NCBI GenBank assembly: GCA_049116315.1
Contig: JAGDZD010000001.1
Span: 124,001-188,000, forward strand
Source: Thalassobius sp049116315
GTDB lineage: Bacteria > Pseudomonadota > Alphaproteobacteria > Rhodobacterales > Rhodobacteraceae
Reading direction: 5' to 3'
Length of the DNA: 64,000 nucleotides
Of the stretch, positions 16,887-24,618 are shown one piece after another (the first letter of the stretch is position 1; each line of letters begins with the position of its first letter). Under the pieces are notes generated by a model. That model searched no databases, was not told the DNA's origin, and worked only from the letters and a program-made list of their open reading frames with translations. Made by a program: the position numbers and the translations under genes.

Positions 16887-16905
16887 TTTCAAGATTTTCT
16901 TGAAA
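16887..16905. promoter_or_regulatory. palindromic operator candidate in the ureide-cluster divergent promoter
   Basis: TTTCAAGA-TTT-TCTTGAAA is a perfect 8-bp inverted repeat with a 3-nt spacer, placed between the starts of uraH (16803) and puuE (16959). Position and symmetry suggest a dimeric repressor or activator controlling both directions; the regulator is not adjacent. Confidence 0.6.
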
Positions 16906-16958
16906 TAGGCAAGCACCCCGTCTGCCCTATGAAGAGTTAAGTCACAGAAAGTTCACAA

Positions 16959-18371
16959 ATGCAGCGTTACCCACGAAACATGACCGGTTACGGCGCCAAT
17001 CGCCCAGATGCGCAATGGCCCAATGAGGCCAAAGTCGCGGTTCAGTTTGTTCTGAATTACGAAGAGGGTGGCGAAAACTGCCTGCTGCATGGGGACGGTC
17101 AATCCGAGGCGTTTCTCTCAGATATTGCCGGGGCTGCACCATGGCAGGATCAGCGCCATTGGAACATGGAATCGATCTATGACTATGGTGCTCGGGCCGG
17201 GTTTTGGCGGTTGCATCGCTTGTTCACCGGCGCAGACATCCCTGTCACGATCTATGGTGTGGCCAGCGCCTTGGCGCGCAGCCCCGAGCAGGTTGAAGCC
17301 ATGAAAGCGGCCAAATGGGAAATCGCCTCCCATGGGCTGAAATGGGTCGAACACAAAGATATGCCCGAAGCCGAAGAACGCGCAGCCATCGCCGAAGCCA
17401 TTCGCCTGCACACCGAAGTCACCGGTGCGCGCCCACGGGGCTGGTACACGGGGCGTTGTTCCTTGAACACCGTGCGTCTGGTCGCCGAAGAAGGGGGCTT
17501 TGACTATATCTCGGACACCTATGACGATGATCTGCCCTATTGGATCGAAGTGGAGGCGCGTGATCAGCTGATCATCCCTTACACCCTCGAAGCCAACGAC
17601 ATGCGCTTCGCCACAGCACCCGGCTACATCACCGGCGAGCAGTTTTTCACCTATCTCAAAGATGCGTTTGATGTGCTCTATGCCGAAGGCACCGCTGGCA
17701 AACCCGCAATGATGAGCATTGGTTTGCATTGTCGTCTGATTGGGCGCCCGGGCAAATTGGCAGGGCTAAAGCGGTTCATCGACTATATTCAGGGATTTGA
17801 TCAGGTCTGGACGCCGCGCCGCCTTGAGGTGGCCGAGCATTGGGCCAAAACCCATCCCCATCAACGGATCGAACGTCCAAGTCGGATGGACAAATCCCGG
17901 TTTGTCGCCAAATTTGGCGGCGTGTTTGAGCATTCGCCGTGGATCGCTGAACGCGCCCATGATTTGGAACTGGGCCCCGCCCATGACAGCGCGGCGGGCG
18001 TGCACAATGCGCTGTGCCGCATGTTTCGCTCCGCCAGCCCGGATGAACGGCTTGGGGTGTTGACCGCACACCCAGATTTGGCGGGCAAACTGGCAGCGGC
18101 CAAACGCCTGACAGACGAATCCACCTCAGAACAGGCCAGCGCCGGGCTTGATGCGTTGACCGCAGCCGAGCATGCGCAGTTCACCGAATTGAACGCGGCC
18201 TATGTGACCAAACATGGCTTCCCCTTCATCATTGCCGTGCGGGACTACGACAAGACCGGTATTTTGGCCGCGTTTCAGGCCCGCCTGACCAACGACACAT
18301 CCACCGAATTTGACACAGCCTGCACCCAGGTCGAGCGCATTGCCCGCCTGCGTCTTGAGGATATGCTATGA
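16959..18371 (+). CDS. puuE: PuuE-type allantoinase fused to OHCU decarboxylase (UraD)
   Basis: A 470-residue fusion. Residues about 1-300 are the cofactor-independent allantoinase of the polysaccharide-deacetylase fold (NYEEGGENCLLHGD, WEIASHGLKWVEH, GWYTGRCS, SIGLHCRLIGRPGK). Residues about 310-470 are an OHCU decarboxylase domain (FVAKFGGVFEHSPWIAE, AHPDLAGKLA, LTDESTSEQASAGLD, NAAYVTKHGFPFIIAVRDY, NDTSTEFDTACTQVERIA). The protein should turn OHCU into S-allantoin and then allantoate, with UraH supplying the substrate. It overlaps the next gene by 4 bp. No operon-internal urate oxidase is visible. Confidence 0.93.
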   Translation: MQRYPRNMTGYGANRPDAQWPNEAKVAVQFVLNYEEGGENCLLHGDGQSEAFLSDIAGAAPWQDQRHWNMESIYDYGARAGFWRLHRLFTGADIPVTIYGVASALARSPEQVEAMKAAKWEIASHGLKWVEHKDMPEAEERAAIAEAIRLHTEVTGARPRGWYTGRCSLNTVRLVAEEGGFDYISDTYDDDLPYWIEVEARDQLIIPYTLEANDMRFATAPGYITGEQFFTYLKDAFDVLYAEGTAGKPAMMSIGLHCRLIGRPGKLAGLKRFIDYIQGFDQVWTPRRLEVAEHWAKTHPHQRIERPSRMDKSRFVAKFGGVFEHSPWIAERAHDLELGPAHDSAAGVHNALCRMFRSASPDERLGVLTAHPDLAGKLAAAKRLTDESTSEQASAGLDALTAAEHAQFTELNAAYVTKHGFPFIIAVRDYDKTGILAAFQARLTNDTSTEFDTACTQVERIARLRLEDML

Positions 18372-19180
18372 GCTACGCCTTCCCAATGGGGGGCTTGCCC
18401 TCCCAAACCACTCACCCCGCAGGGTGCGCGGTCTTTACCCCGGCCTATGCCTTTCTGCCCGCCATCACGATGCGCGACATTGTCACCAGCTTCTTGCCCG
18501 GTTGGCAGGGGGCGCGCGCTTGGATCTTGGCCCGCCCCATGACGGGTTTTGCGGAAACCTTCGCACAATATGCCTTGGAATTGGCCCCGCAAGGTGGCAG
18601 CGATCACCCCGAGCCAGATCCTGATGCGCAGGCCGCGCTTCTGGTTGCAAGCGGCACAGCAATATTGACCATCGATGGGGTTGAACACGCGCTTGAAGCC
18701 GGCAGCTACGCCTATATCCCAGCAGGGGCCAAATGGTCGCTATGGAACACCGCCGATGCGCCGTTTCAAATGCATTGGGTGCGCAAACGCTATGAGCCCG
18801 CCATCGGGCAAGACCGCCCAACAAGCTTTGTGACAACGGATACCGCGGTTGCCCCCACCGAAATGCCCAACACCGACAAATGGGCCACAACGCGGTTTGT
18901 TGAACCCGATGATTTGCGCCACGACATGCATGTCAACATCGTCACGTTTCAGCCCGGCGGCGTGATCCCATTTGCCGAAACCCATGTGATGGAACATGGT
19001 CTCTACGTGCTGGAAGGCACCGCGCGCTACTTACTGAACCAAGATTGGGTCGAGGTTGGCCCCGGTGATTTCATGTGGCTGCGCGCCTTCTGCCCGCAGG
19101 CTTGCATCGCAACCGGCGACACCCCTTTCCGCTACCTGCTGTACAAAGATGTCAATCGACACCCGGCCCTTGGCCTCTAA
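18368..19180 (+). CDS. allE: (S)-ureidoglycine aminohydrolase, bicupin
   Basis: Manganese-dependent bicupin (270 residues) that releases ammonia from ureidoglycine to give ureidoglycolate. Two cupin domains are visible: about residues 60-130 (LLVASGTAILTIDGVEHALEAGSYAYIPAG) and 170-260 (FQPGGVIPFAETHVMEHGLYVLEGTARY, WVEVGPGDFMWLRAFCPQ). The second carries the metal-binding His/Glu pattern. It starts within the end of puuE-uraD (ATGA-type overlap), so translation is probably coupled. AllA, next in line, uses its product. Confidence 0.93.
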   Translation: MSYAFPMGGLPSQTTHPAGCAVFTPAYAFLPAITMRDIVTSFLPGWQGARAWILARPMTGFAETFAQYALELAPQGGSDHPEPDPDAQAALLVASGTAILTIDGVEHALEAGSYAYIPAGAKWSLWNTADAPFQMHWVRKRYEPAIGQDRPTSFVTTDTAVAPTEMPNTDKWATTRFVEPDDLRHDMHVNIVTFQPGGVIPFAETHVMEHGLYVLEGTARYLLNQDWVEVGPGDFMWLRAFCPQACIATGDTPFRYLLYKDVNRHPALGL

Positions 19181-19230
19181 TTCATCTTGCCAAATCTACT
19201 CTCGGGGGTGTGGGGGCAGAGGCCCCCACC
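19181..19230 (+). repeat. dispersed intergenic repeat, copy 1 (plus orientation)
   Basis: Head TTCATCTTGC followed by CAAATCTACTC and CGGGGG, then a perfect 8-bp hairpin GTGGGGGC-AGAG-GCCCCCAC. It starts right at the stop codon of the aminohydrolase gene and ends 18 bp before the allA start. Six related copies occur in the window. Confidence 0.75.
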
Positions 19231-19248
19231 ACACCAACAGGACCCACA

Positions 19249-19737
19249 ATGACCCAAACGCTTAGACTTGACCCGCTGACCAAAGAGGCCTTCGCCCCCT
19301 ACGGCGATGTGCTCGAAGCTGTGGGCACCCCGGATAAAATCATCAACCAGGGCAACTGTGGTCGATTTCACGATCGTGCGGCGCTGGATTTTGGCCCCGA
19401 AGGGCGTGCCGGCCTGTCGATCTTCCAAGCCCAACCTCGCCAGCTGCCCTATGCGCTTGATCTGCTCGAACGCCACCCCGAGGGCAGTCAGGCCTTTGTG
19501 CCGATGTCGCAAGACAGCTGGCTGGTCATCGTGGCAAGTGATGCCAACGGGGCACCGGATCAGATCCGGGCCTTTTTGGCTGCTCCGGGACAGGGCATCA
19601 ATTTTCATCGCGGCACATGGCATGGGGTTTTGACCCCGCTGTCTGCGCCGGGCCTGTTTGCGGTTGTCGACCGCATCGGCGACACGCCCAACTTAGAAGA
19701 ATACCCAATTCAACCGCCAATAATGGTGGATCACTAA
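19249..19737 (+). CDS. allA: ureidoglycolate lyase
   Basis: Splits ureidoglycolate into glyoxylate and urea, the last step of the ureide route here. The 162-residue protein shows the family pattern: LTKEAFAPYGDVLEA, INQGNCGRFHD, LERHPEGSQAFVPM, and the INFHRGTWHGVLTPL metal-site region. I chose the ATG at 19249 because homologues begin here and the longer frame upstream runs through the repeat. The permease gene follows after 45 bp. The glyoxylate could feed the same pool as the glycolate oxidase encoded further downstream. Confidence 0.94.
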   Translation: MTQTLRLDPLTKEAFAPYGDVLEAVGTPDKIINQGNCGRFHDRAALDFGPEGRAGLSIFQAQPRQLPYALDLLERHPEGSQAFVPMSQDSWLVIVASDANGAPDQIRAFLAAPGQGINFHRGTWHGVLTPLSAPGLFAVVDRIGDTPNLEEYPIQPPIMVDH

Positions 19738-19782
19738 CCCCCATCAAGAGGGGCAACTCCAACAGAAGAGAGAGACCGAGGG

Positions 19783-21132
19783 ATGACTGACTCAACTTTA
19801 GGAACAGCGGATCAGCTAAAGGATCCAAATTATACCCCGCCACTGGCCCAAGCGGTGCCACTGGGCATTCAACATGTTTTGGCGATGTTCGCCAGTAACG
19901 TAACCCCTGCCATCATCGTGGCTGGCGCGGCGGGCTTTGGCTTTGGCTCCAACAGCCCCGACTTTCCGGTGATGATTTACATGATCCAGATGTCGATGCT
20001 GTTTGCCGGCATCGCGACCTTGTTTCAAACCATGGGCATGGGGCCAGTGGGGGCCAAGCTGCCCATCGTGCAAGGGACCAGCTTTGCCTTCTTGCCAGTT
20101 ATGATCCCAGCGGTTGCGGGACAGGGCACCGCCGGTCTGGCGGGCTTGATGACAGGGATTGTCATTGGCGGCATCTTCCATTTTGTACTGGGCACCTTCA
20201 TTGGCCGTATTCGCTTTGCGTTGCCGCCTCTGGTCACAGGTCTGATCGTGTTGATGATCGGCTTGGCCCTGATCAAAGTCGGCATTCAATACGCCGCCGG
20301 TGGTGTGCCCCTGATTGGCAAGCCCGCCTATGGCAGCATGGCGATGTGGGGACCGGCCTTGGTGGTGATCATTGTCACTTTGGCGCTTAAGTTCTTTGCC
20401 AAGGGTATGATGTCGGTCGCAGCCGTTCTGATCGGTCTTATTGCCGGCTACATTGTGGCGCTGATGATGGGTCAAGTGAACTTTGGGAACGTGGGTCGCG
20501 CGGCCAGCTTTGCTCTGCCAACCCCGTTCAAATGGGGCATCGAATTCAATGGCGCTATCATCATCGGCATGTGTTTCATGGCTGTGATCTCGGCCATTGA
20601 AACTGTTGGCGATGTCAGCGGGATTGCCAAGGGCGGTGCCGGGCGTGAAGCGACAGACAAAGAAATCTCGGGGGCAACGTTCGCTGATGGTTTGGGTTCT
20701 GCCGTCTCTGGTGTCTTTGGCGGCTTGCCCAACACATCCTTTAGCCAGAACGTCGGCTTGATCAGCATCACCGGCGTGATGAGCCGTCACGTGGTGACCA
20801 TTGGCGCCATCTTCTTGGTGCTGTGTGGTTTGATCCCGAAAGTGGGCGCCATTGTTGCGACTGTACCAATCAACGTACTTGGTGGCGGTGTGATTGTGAT
20901 GTTCGGCATGGTTGCCGCCGCGGGTGTGAACATGCTGTCCGAGGTCAAATGGGACCGTCGCAACATGGTGATCTTTGCGGTGTCCTTGTCTGTCGGCCTT
21001 GGTCTGCAGCTTGAGCCGGGTGCGTTGCAGCATTTGCCAAAAACACTACAGATCTTGTTGACCAGTGGCTTGCTGCCAGCGGCAACATTGTCGATCATCT
21101 TGAACTTGGTACTGCCCAAAGAACTGGACTAA
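19783..21132 (+). CDS. NCS2 family purine permease (urate/xanthine type)
   Basis: A 449-residue inner-membrane transporter of the nucleobase:cation symporter-2 family with about 14 hydrophobic segments. Signatures are GIQHVLAMFASNVTPA, the substrate-site region SAIETVGDVSG, and NCS2 motif GGLPNTSFSQNVGLI. NCS2 members carry uracil, xanthine or uric acid; the position at the end of a urate-breakdown operon points to urate or xanthine uptake. That specificity is inferred from context. A strong terminator hairpin follows, closing the operon. Confidence 0.93.
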   Translation: MTDSTLGTADQLKDPNYTPPLAQAVPLGIQHVLAMFASNVTPAIIVAGAAGFGFGSNSPDFPVMIYMIQMSMLFAGIATLFQTMGMGPVGAKLPIVQGTSFAFLPVMIPAVAGQGTAGLAGLMTGIVIGGIFHFVLGTFIGRIRFALPPLVTGLIVLMIGLALIKVGIQYAAGGVPLIGKPAYGSMAMWGPALVVIIVTLALKFFAKGMMSVAAVLIGLIAGYIVALMMGQVNFGNVGRAASFALPTPFKWGIEFNGAIIIGMCFMAVISAIETVGDVSGIAKGGAGREATDKEISGATFADGLGSAVSGVFGGLPNTSFSQNVGLISITGVMSRHVVTIGAIFLVLCGLIPKVGAIVATVPINVLGGGVIVMFGMVAAAGVNMLSEVKWDRRNMVIFAVSLSVGLGLQLEPGALQHLPKTLQILLTSGLLPAATLSIILNLVLPKELD

Positions 21133-21163
21133 CAGTTTTTTAGGATAACTAAGCATCTGGAAA

Positions 21164-21196
21164 CCCTCATCTTTTTAGATGGGGGTCTTCTTTTTT
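21164..21196 (+). terminator. intrinsic terminator after the purine permease
   Basis: CCCTCATCT (21164-21172) pairs with AGATGGGGG (21177-21185) around TTTT, with one wobble pair, and is followed by TCTTCTTTTTT. Confidence 0.88.
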
Positions 21197-21275
21197 CGGA
21201 TTTTTTCGAAAAACTTTGTCACACATGGCCGCCGGGCGTTGTCTAACTTAGTATCAACAGCGCAAACGGAGCGAC

Positions 21276-22103
21276 ATGATGCAGAACGTAACACAAGACC
21301 TGATCGACAAGGCCACAGCGGGTGAAGCCAAAGCGCTAGAACAGCTGGTGCGCAGCAGTCAGGACAATGTGCACCGTTTGGCTGTACGTATGATGGCGGA
21401 TCCAGTTTTGGCCGAAGACGCCACGCAGGAAATTCTGATCCGGGTTATCACCAAGCTGTCCACCTATCGCGGTGACAGCGCCTTTTCGACCTGGGTCTAT
21501 CGCATTGCCACCAACTATCTTTTAACCGCCCGAAAAGTACTGGCCAGAGACCCGGGCCTGACTTTCGACATCTTTGAAATGGACTTGAAGGACGGCCTTG
21601 TGGATGACGCTCAGGCCGCAGCCGAAGACCATGTGATGATCAATGAGTTGCGTCTACGCTGCACGATGGCGTTGCTGCTGTGTCTCGATCGCCCACATCG
21701 CGCCGCCTATGTGTTGGGGGACATATTGGAACTGTCTCACGGCGAAGCCGCGCAGGTGTTGGAAATTGAGCCAGCTACTTATCGCCAGCGCCTGTCACGC
21801 GCCCGCAGCAAGGTTGAAGACCACACATCCCGCAGTTGCGGTCTGGCCAATGCTGACGCCGCCTGCAGCTGTCCGCGCCGCTTGCCCACTGCAATTGCCA
21901 AGCAAAGGGTCGGCGCAACGCCAGACCCGTTCTTTGTCCAAGCCCCCGCCTATGACGAGGTGTCAGAAATGGCGCGTCAAACCAAAGCCGAGCTGATCAC
22001 AGCAAAGCTACAACGTGCAACAGGCCCTTTGTCGGCGCAAAAAGACTTTGCGCAGGCTGTATTGCACCTTGTTGAAAGCCGGGTTCCACCCCAGCCCAAA
22101 TAA
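21276..22103 (+). CDS. ECF sigma factor with Cys-containing C-terminal extension
   Basis: A 275-residue sigma-70 family factor. Region 2 (about 12-85) reads DNVHRLAVRMM...AEDATQEILIRVITKLSTYRG, and region 4 (about 125-185) ends in a helix-turn-helix (ILELSHGEAAQVLEIEPATYRQRLSRARSKV). About 85 residues follow that ordinary ECF factors lack. This tail opens with a cysteine cluster (SRSCGLANADAACSCPRR) that could bind a metal or sense redox state. No anti-sigma gene is adjacent; instead a secreted NTF2-like protein follows after 33 bp. Regulation through the tail is inference. Confidence 0.88.
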   Translation: MMQNVTQDLIDKATAGEAKALEQLVRSSQDNVHRLAVRMMADPVLAEDATQEILIRVITKLSTYRGDSAFSTWVYRIATNYLLTARKVLARDPGLTFDIFEMDLKDGLVDDAQAAAEDHVMINELRLRCTMALLLCLDRPHRAAYVLGDILELSHGEAAQVLEIEPATYRQRLSRARSKVEDHTSRSCGLANADAACSCPRRLPTAIAKQRVGATPDPFFVQAPAYDEVSEMARQTKAELITAKLQRATGPLSAQKDFAQAVLHLVESRVPPQPK

Positions 22104-22136
22104 CCACGAACCACCACTCAAAATCAGGAGACGACA

Positions 22137-22598
22137 ATGAACCGTTTTTCAACGGCCCTGGCGCTGTGCGCGCTGCTTTTCCCAATTTCAGTCCAAGGAG
22201 AGACCATGACACAAGATGAACAAGCCGTAATGGATGTAGTATCCAACATGACCGCAGCCTTTCAAAAGGGTCAAATTGACGACGTCATGACGGCCTATTT
22301 GCCTGACGCCGCCGTTCTGTTTGAACCCGAAGCCCCGCTTAGCGGTGCGGAGCAGCTGGCCGCCGCCTTCACCCAGATGTCGGCGCTGTCACCTGAATTT
22401 ACCTACTCGGGTCATCAGGTTGTTGTGGCTGGCGATACCGCAATCCACATTGCGCCGTGGGACATGACGGCGACACTGCCGGACGGCACCCCGCTGAACC
22501 AGTCTGGCCTATCTGTTGCTGTGATGCGCAAGCAAGCTGACGGCGGGTGGAAAATGATCATCGATCATCCACAGGCGGGGCATCTGTTGAACCAATAA
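22137..22598 (+). CDS. secreted NTF2-like / SnoaL-like protein
   Basis: A 153-residue protein with a signal peptide (MNRFSTALALCALLFPISVQG) and an NTF2-like fold of the DUF4440/SnoaL type: an N-terminal helix MDVVSNMTAAFQKGQIDDVMTAYLPDAAVLFEP, then strands ending with GGWKMIIDHP. No catalytic residues stand out; such domains bind small ligands. An alternative ATG at 22206 with AAGGAGAG before it would remove the signal peptide, so a cytoplasmic form is possible. It sits 33 bp behind the sigma factor and is followed by a clear terminator, suggesting a two-gene operon. Confidence 0.8.
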   Translation: MNRFSTALALCALLFPISVQGETMTQDEQAVMDVVSNMTAAFQKGQIDDVMTAYLPDAAVLFEPEAPLSGAEQLAAAFTQMSALSPEFTYSGHQVVVAGDTAIHIAPWDMTATLPDGTPLNQSGLSVAVMRKQADGGWKMIIDHPQAGHLLNQ

Positions 22599-22623
22599 CG
22601 GGTTTTCCAGCTTTTCTGCTAGA

Positions 22624-22649
22624 AGAGGGGTGAAAACCCCTCTTTTTTT
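22624..22649 (+). terminator. intrinsic terminator of the sigma-NTF2 operon
   Basis: AGAGGGGT-GAAA-ACCCCTCT: an 8-bp perfect stem closed by a GAAA tetraloop and followed by a run of six further T. Confidence 0.92.
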
Positions 22650-22665
22650 CGCAAAGGGTTTTATT

Positions 22666-22681
22666 ATTCCAACTTTGGAAT
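22666..22681. promoter_or_regulatory. ATTC-N8-GAAT palindrome, candidate SqrR/BigR box
   Basis: ATTCCAACTTTGGAAT is a 7-bp inverted repeat with a 2-nt centre. It touches a TATATA element (22681-22686) that could be a -10 box, 38 bp ahead of the SulP start. It fits the ATTC-N8-GAAT operator reported for the persulfide-sensing repressor SqrR of Rhodobacter capsulatus. The repressor gene is not in the window. Confidence 0.6.
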
Positions 22682-22719
22682 ATATAAGAAGTCACACGCC
22701 CTAAGCGACGGATAAATCT

Positions 22720-24471
22720 ATGTTGCCATCACGCAAAACCTTGGAACGGCACCTGCCCATTCTGACGTGGACCAAAACCTATGACGCTGACACGTTGACC
22801 AATGATTTGGTGGCGGCAGTGATTGTGACCATCATGTTGATCCCGCAATCGCTGGCCTATGCCCTTTTGGCGGGTCTGCCGGCGGAAATGGGACTTTATG
22901 CATCGATCCTGCCGCTTGTCGCCTACGCCGTGTTTGGCACCTCGCGCACCTTGGCGGTTGGGCCGGTTGCGGTCGTGTCGCTGATGACGGCGGCGGCTGT
23001 GGGCAATCTGGCCCTGCAAGGCACCGCAGAATACGCAATCGCAGCGATCACCTTGGCCTTTATGTCGGGGGTCATTTTGCTGGTGATGGGGCTTTTGCGG
23101 TTGGGATTTCTGGCGAACTTCCTGTCCCACCCAGTGATCGCGGGCTTTATCACCGCGTCTGGCCTGCTGATCGCAACCTCTCAACTCAAGCATATTTTTG
23201 GCATCTCGGCCCACGGGCACACAATGATCGACATCGTGGGCTCTCTTGCCGCCCATTTGACACAGGCCAATATGATCACCCTCGCCATCGGCATCTCGGC
23301 CACCGCATTTCTGTTTTGGGTACGCAAGGGTCTAAAGCCCGTGCTGTTGCGCTTGGGACTTAGACCTCGACTTGCGGATCTGCTGGCCAAGGCTGGGCCT
23401 GTGGGGGCCGTTGCGGCCACGACGCTGCTCAGCTGGGGCTTTGATCTACCATCGATGGGAGTCAAGGTGGTGGGGGATGTGCCCATGGGGCTGCCCCCCC
23501 TGTCTCTGCCAAGTCTGGATGCGGATATCTGGTCATCTCTGTTTTTGTCCGCTGTGTTGATCTCGGTGATTGGCTTTGTGGAATCGGTTTCCGTGGCGCA
23601 AACCTTGGCGGCCAAGCGGCGCCAACGCATCACGCCGGATCAAGAACTGGTCGGCTTGGGGGCCTCCAACGTGGCGGCCGCTCTGTCCGGTGGCTATCCG
23701 GTCACCGGGGGATTTGCGCGGTCGGTGGTGAACTTTGATGCTGGCGCAGAAACACCCGCGGCCGGCGCCTTTACGGCCATTGGCATCCTTCTGGCAGCCC
23801 TGTTGCTCACCCCTTTGCTCTACTTCTTGCCACAGGCCACTCTGGCGGCCACCATCATCGTGGCGGTGCTGGGCTTGGTGGATTTCTCCATTCTGCGTCA
23901 CAGCTGGGCCTATTCGCGGATGGATTTCGCCGCTGTGGCCGCCACAATTGTGCTGACCTTGGGGTTTGGCGTGGAAATTGGCGTCTCCTCAGGTGTCGCC
24001 CTGTCGATCATGCTCTTCCTTTACAAAACATCGCGCCCCCATGTCGCTGAGGTGGGGCTGGTTCCCGGCACGCAGCACTTTCGCAATATCAACCGCCATG
24101 AGGTGGGCACTGATCCGCAGATGGTGACCCTCAGGATTGATGAAAGCCTCTACTTTGCCAACGCACGGTTCCTCGAAGACTATGTCTACAACCGCATCGC
24201 CTGCGAAGAACCAATCAAACACGTCGTGCTGCAATGCTCTGCGGTCAATGAAATTGACCTCTCCGCCCTCGAAAGCCTCGAAGCGATCAATCAGCAACTC
24301 GGGGATCTGGGCATCAAACTGCACCTCTCCGAAGTCAAAGGCCCGGTTATGGATCGCCTCAAACGCAGCCACTTCCTGCACAACCTCACTGGCAGTGTCT
24401 ACCTGTCCCAATTTGACGCCGTGCGGGAACTCTCCCCCCCCGCAGATCCAGCCGCAGAGGCCGCACCGTGA
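22720..24471 (+). CDS. SulP/SLC26 family anion transporter with STAS domain
   Basis: A 583-residue inner-membrane transporter. The membrane part (about 20-430) begins with LTNDLVAAVIVTIMLIPQSLAYALLAGLP, the SulP signature, and includes GTSRTLAVGPVAVVSLMTAAA and the GSGYPVTGGFARSVVN-like loop (GGYPVTGGFARS). A cytoplasmic STAS domain follows (about 445-560: VTLRIDESLYFANARFLED, HVVLQCSAVNEIDLSALESLEAI). Family members carry sulfate or bicarbonate. The upstream ATTC-N8-GAAT palindrome would tie expression to sulfide or persulfide, making sulfur-anion transport the likelier role. Confidence 0.93.
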   Translation: MLPSRKTLERHLPILTWTKTYDADTLTNDLVAAVIVTIMLIPQSLAYALLAGLPAEMGLYASILPLVAYAVFGTSRTLAVGPVAVVSLMTAAAVGNLALQGTAEYAIAAITLAFMSGVILLVMGLLRLGFLANFLSHPVIAGFITASGLLIATSQLKHIFGISAHGHTMIDIVGSLAAHLTQANMITLAIGISATAFLFWVRKGLKPVLLRLGLRPRLADLLAKAGPVGAVAATTLLSWGFDLPSMGVKVVGDVPMGLPPLSLPSLDADIWSSLFLSAVLISVIGFVESVSVAQTLAAKRRQRITPDQELVGLGASNVAAALSGGYPVTGGFARSVVNFDAGAETPAAGAFTAIGILLAALLLTPLLYFLPQATLAATIIVAVLGLVDFSILRHSWAYSRMDFAAVAATIVLTLGFGVEIGVSSGVALSIMLFLYKTSRPHVAEVGLVPGTQHFRNINRHEVGTDPQMVTLRIDESLYFANARFLEDYVYNRIACEEPIKHVVLQCSAVNEIDLSALESLEAINQQLGDLGIKLHLSEVKGPVMDRLKRSHFLHNLTGSVYLSQFDAVRELSPPADPAAEAAP

Positions 24472-24502
24472 TCATGCCACCTCGACGCCAAGACCCGCCC
24501 AT

Positions 24503-24546
24503 TTCATCTTGCTGAAAATACTCCGGAGCGCGAGGCAGCGCCTCGC
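24503..24546 (+). repeat. dispersed intergenic repeat, copy 2 (plus orientation)
   Basis: Head TTCATCTTGC, then TGAAAATACTCCGG and the hairpin GCGAGGC-AGC-GCCTCGC. It lies between the SulP stop and the shared terminator with dapA. Confidence 0.75.
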
Positions 24547-24562
24547 CCGGCAGGGCAAACGC

Positions 24563-24595
24563 AAAACGCCCGGGGCCAATGGCACCGGGCGTTTT
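24563..24595. terminator. bidirectional terminator between SulP and dapA
   Basis: AAAACGCCCGG (24563-24573) pairs with CCGGGCGTTTT (24585-24595), giving an A/T-flanked 11-bp stem usable by both converging genes. Confidence 0.85.
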
Positions 24596-24618
24596 AAGGT
24601 CTGAATTTCGGCGCGGGC

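Noticed and set aside
19816..21033. 405-codon open frame on the minus strand across the purine permease gene
   Set aside because: The product is a His/Gln/Asp-rich mirror of the membrane protein and has no family features.
21211..21275. Promoter of the ECF sigma factor gene
   Set aside because: TTGTCA at 21216 has no good -10 partner at normal spacing, and no RpoE-like pair is visible, so I do not call one.
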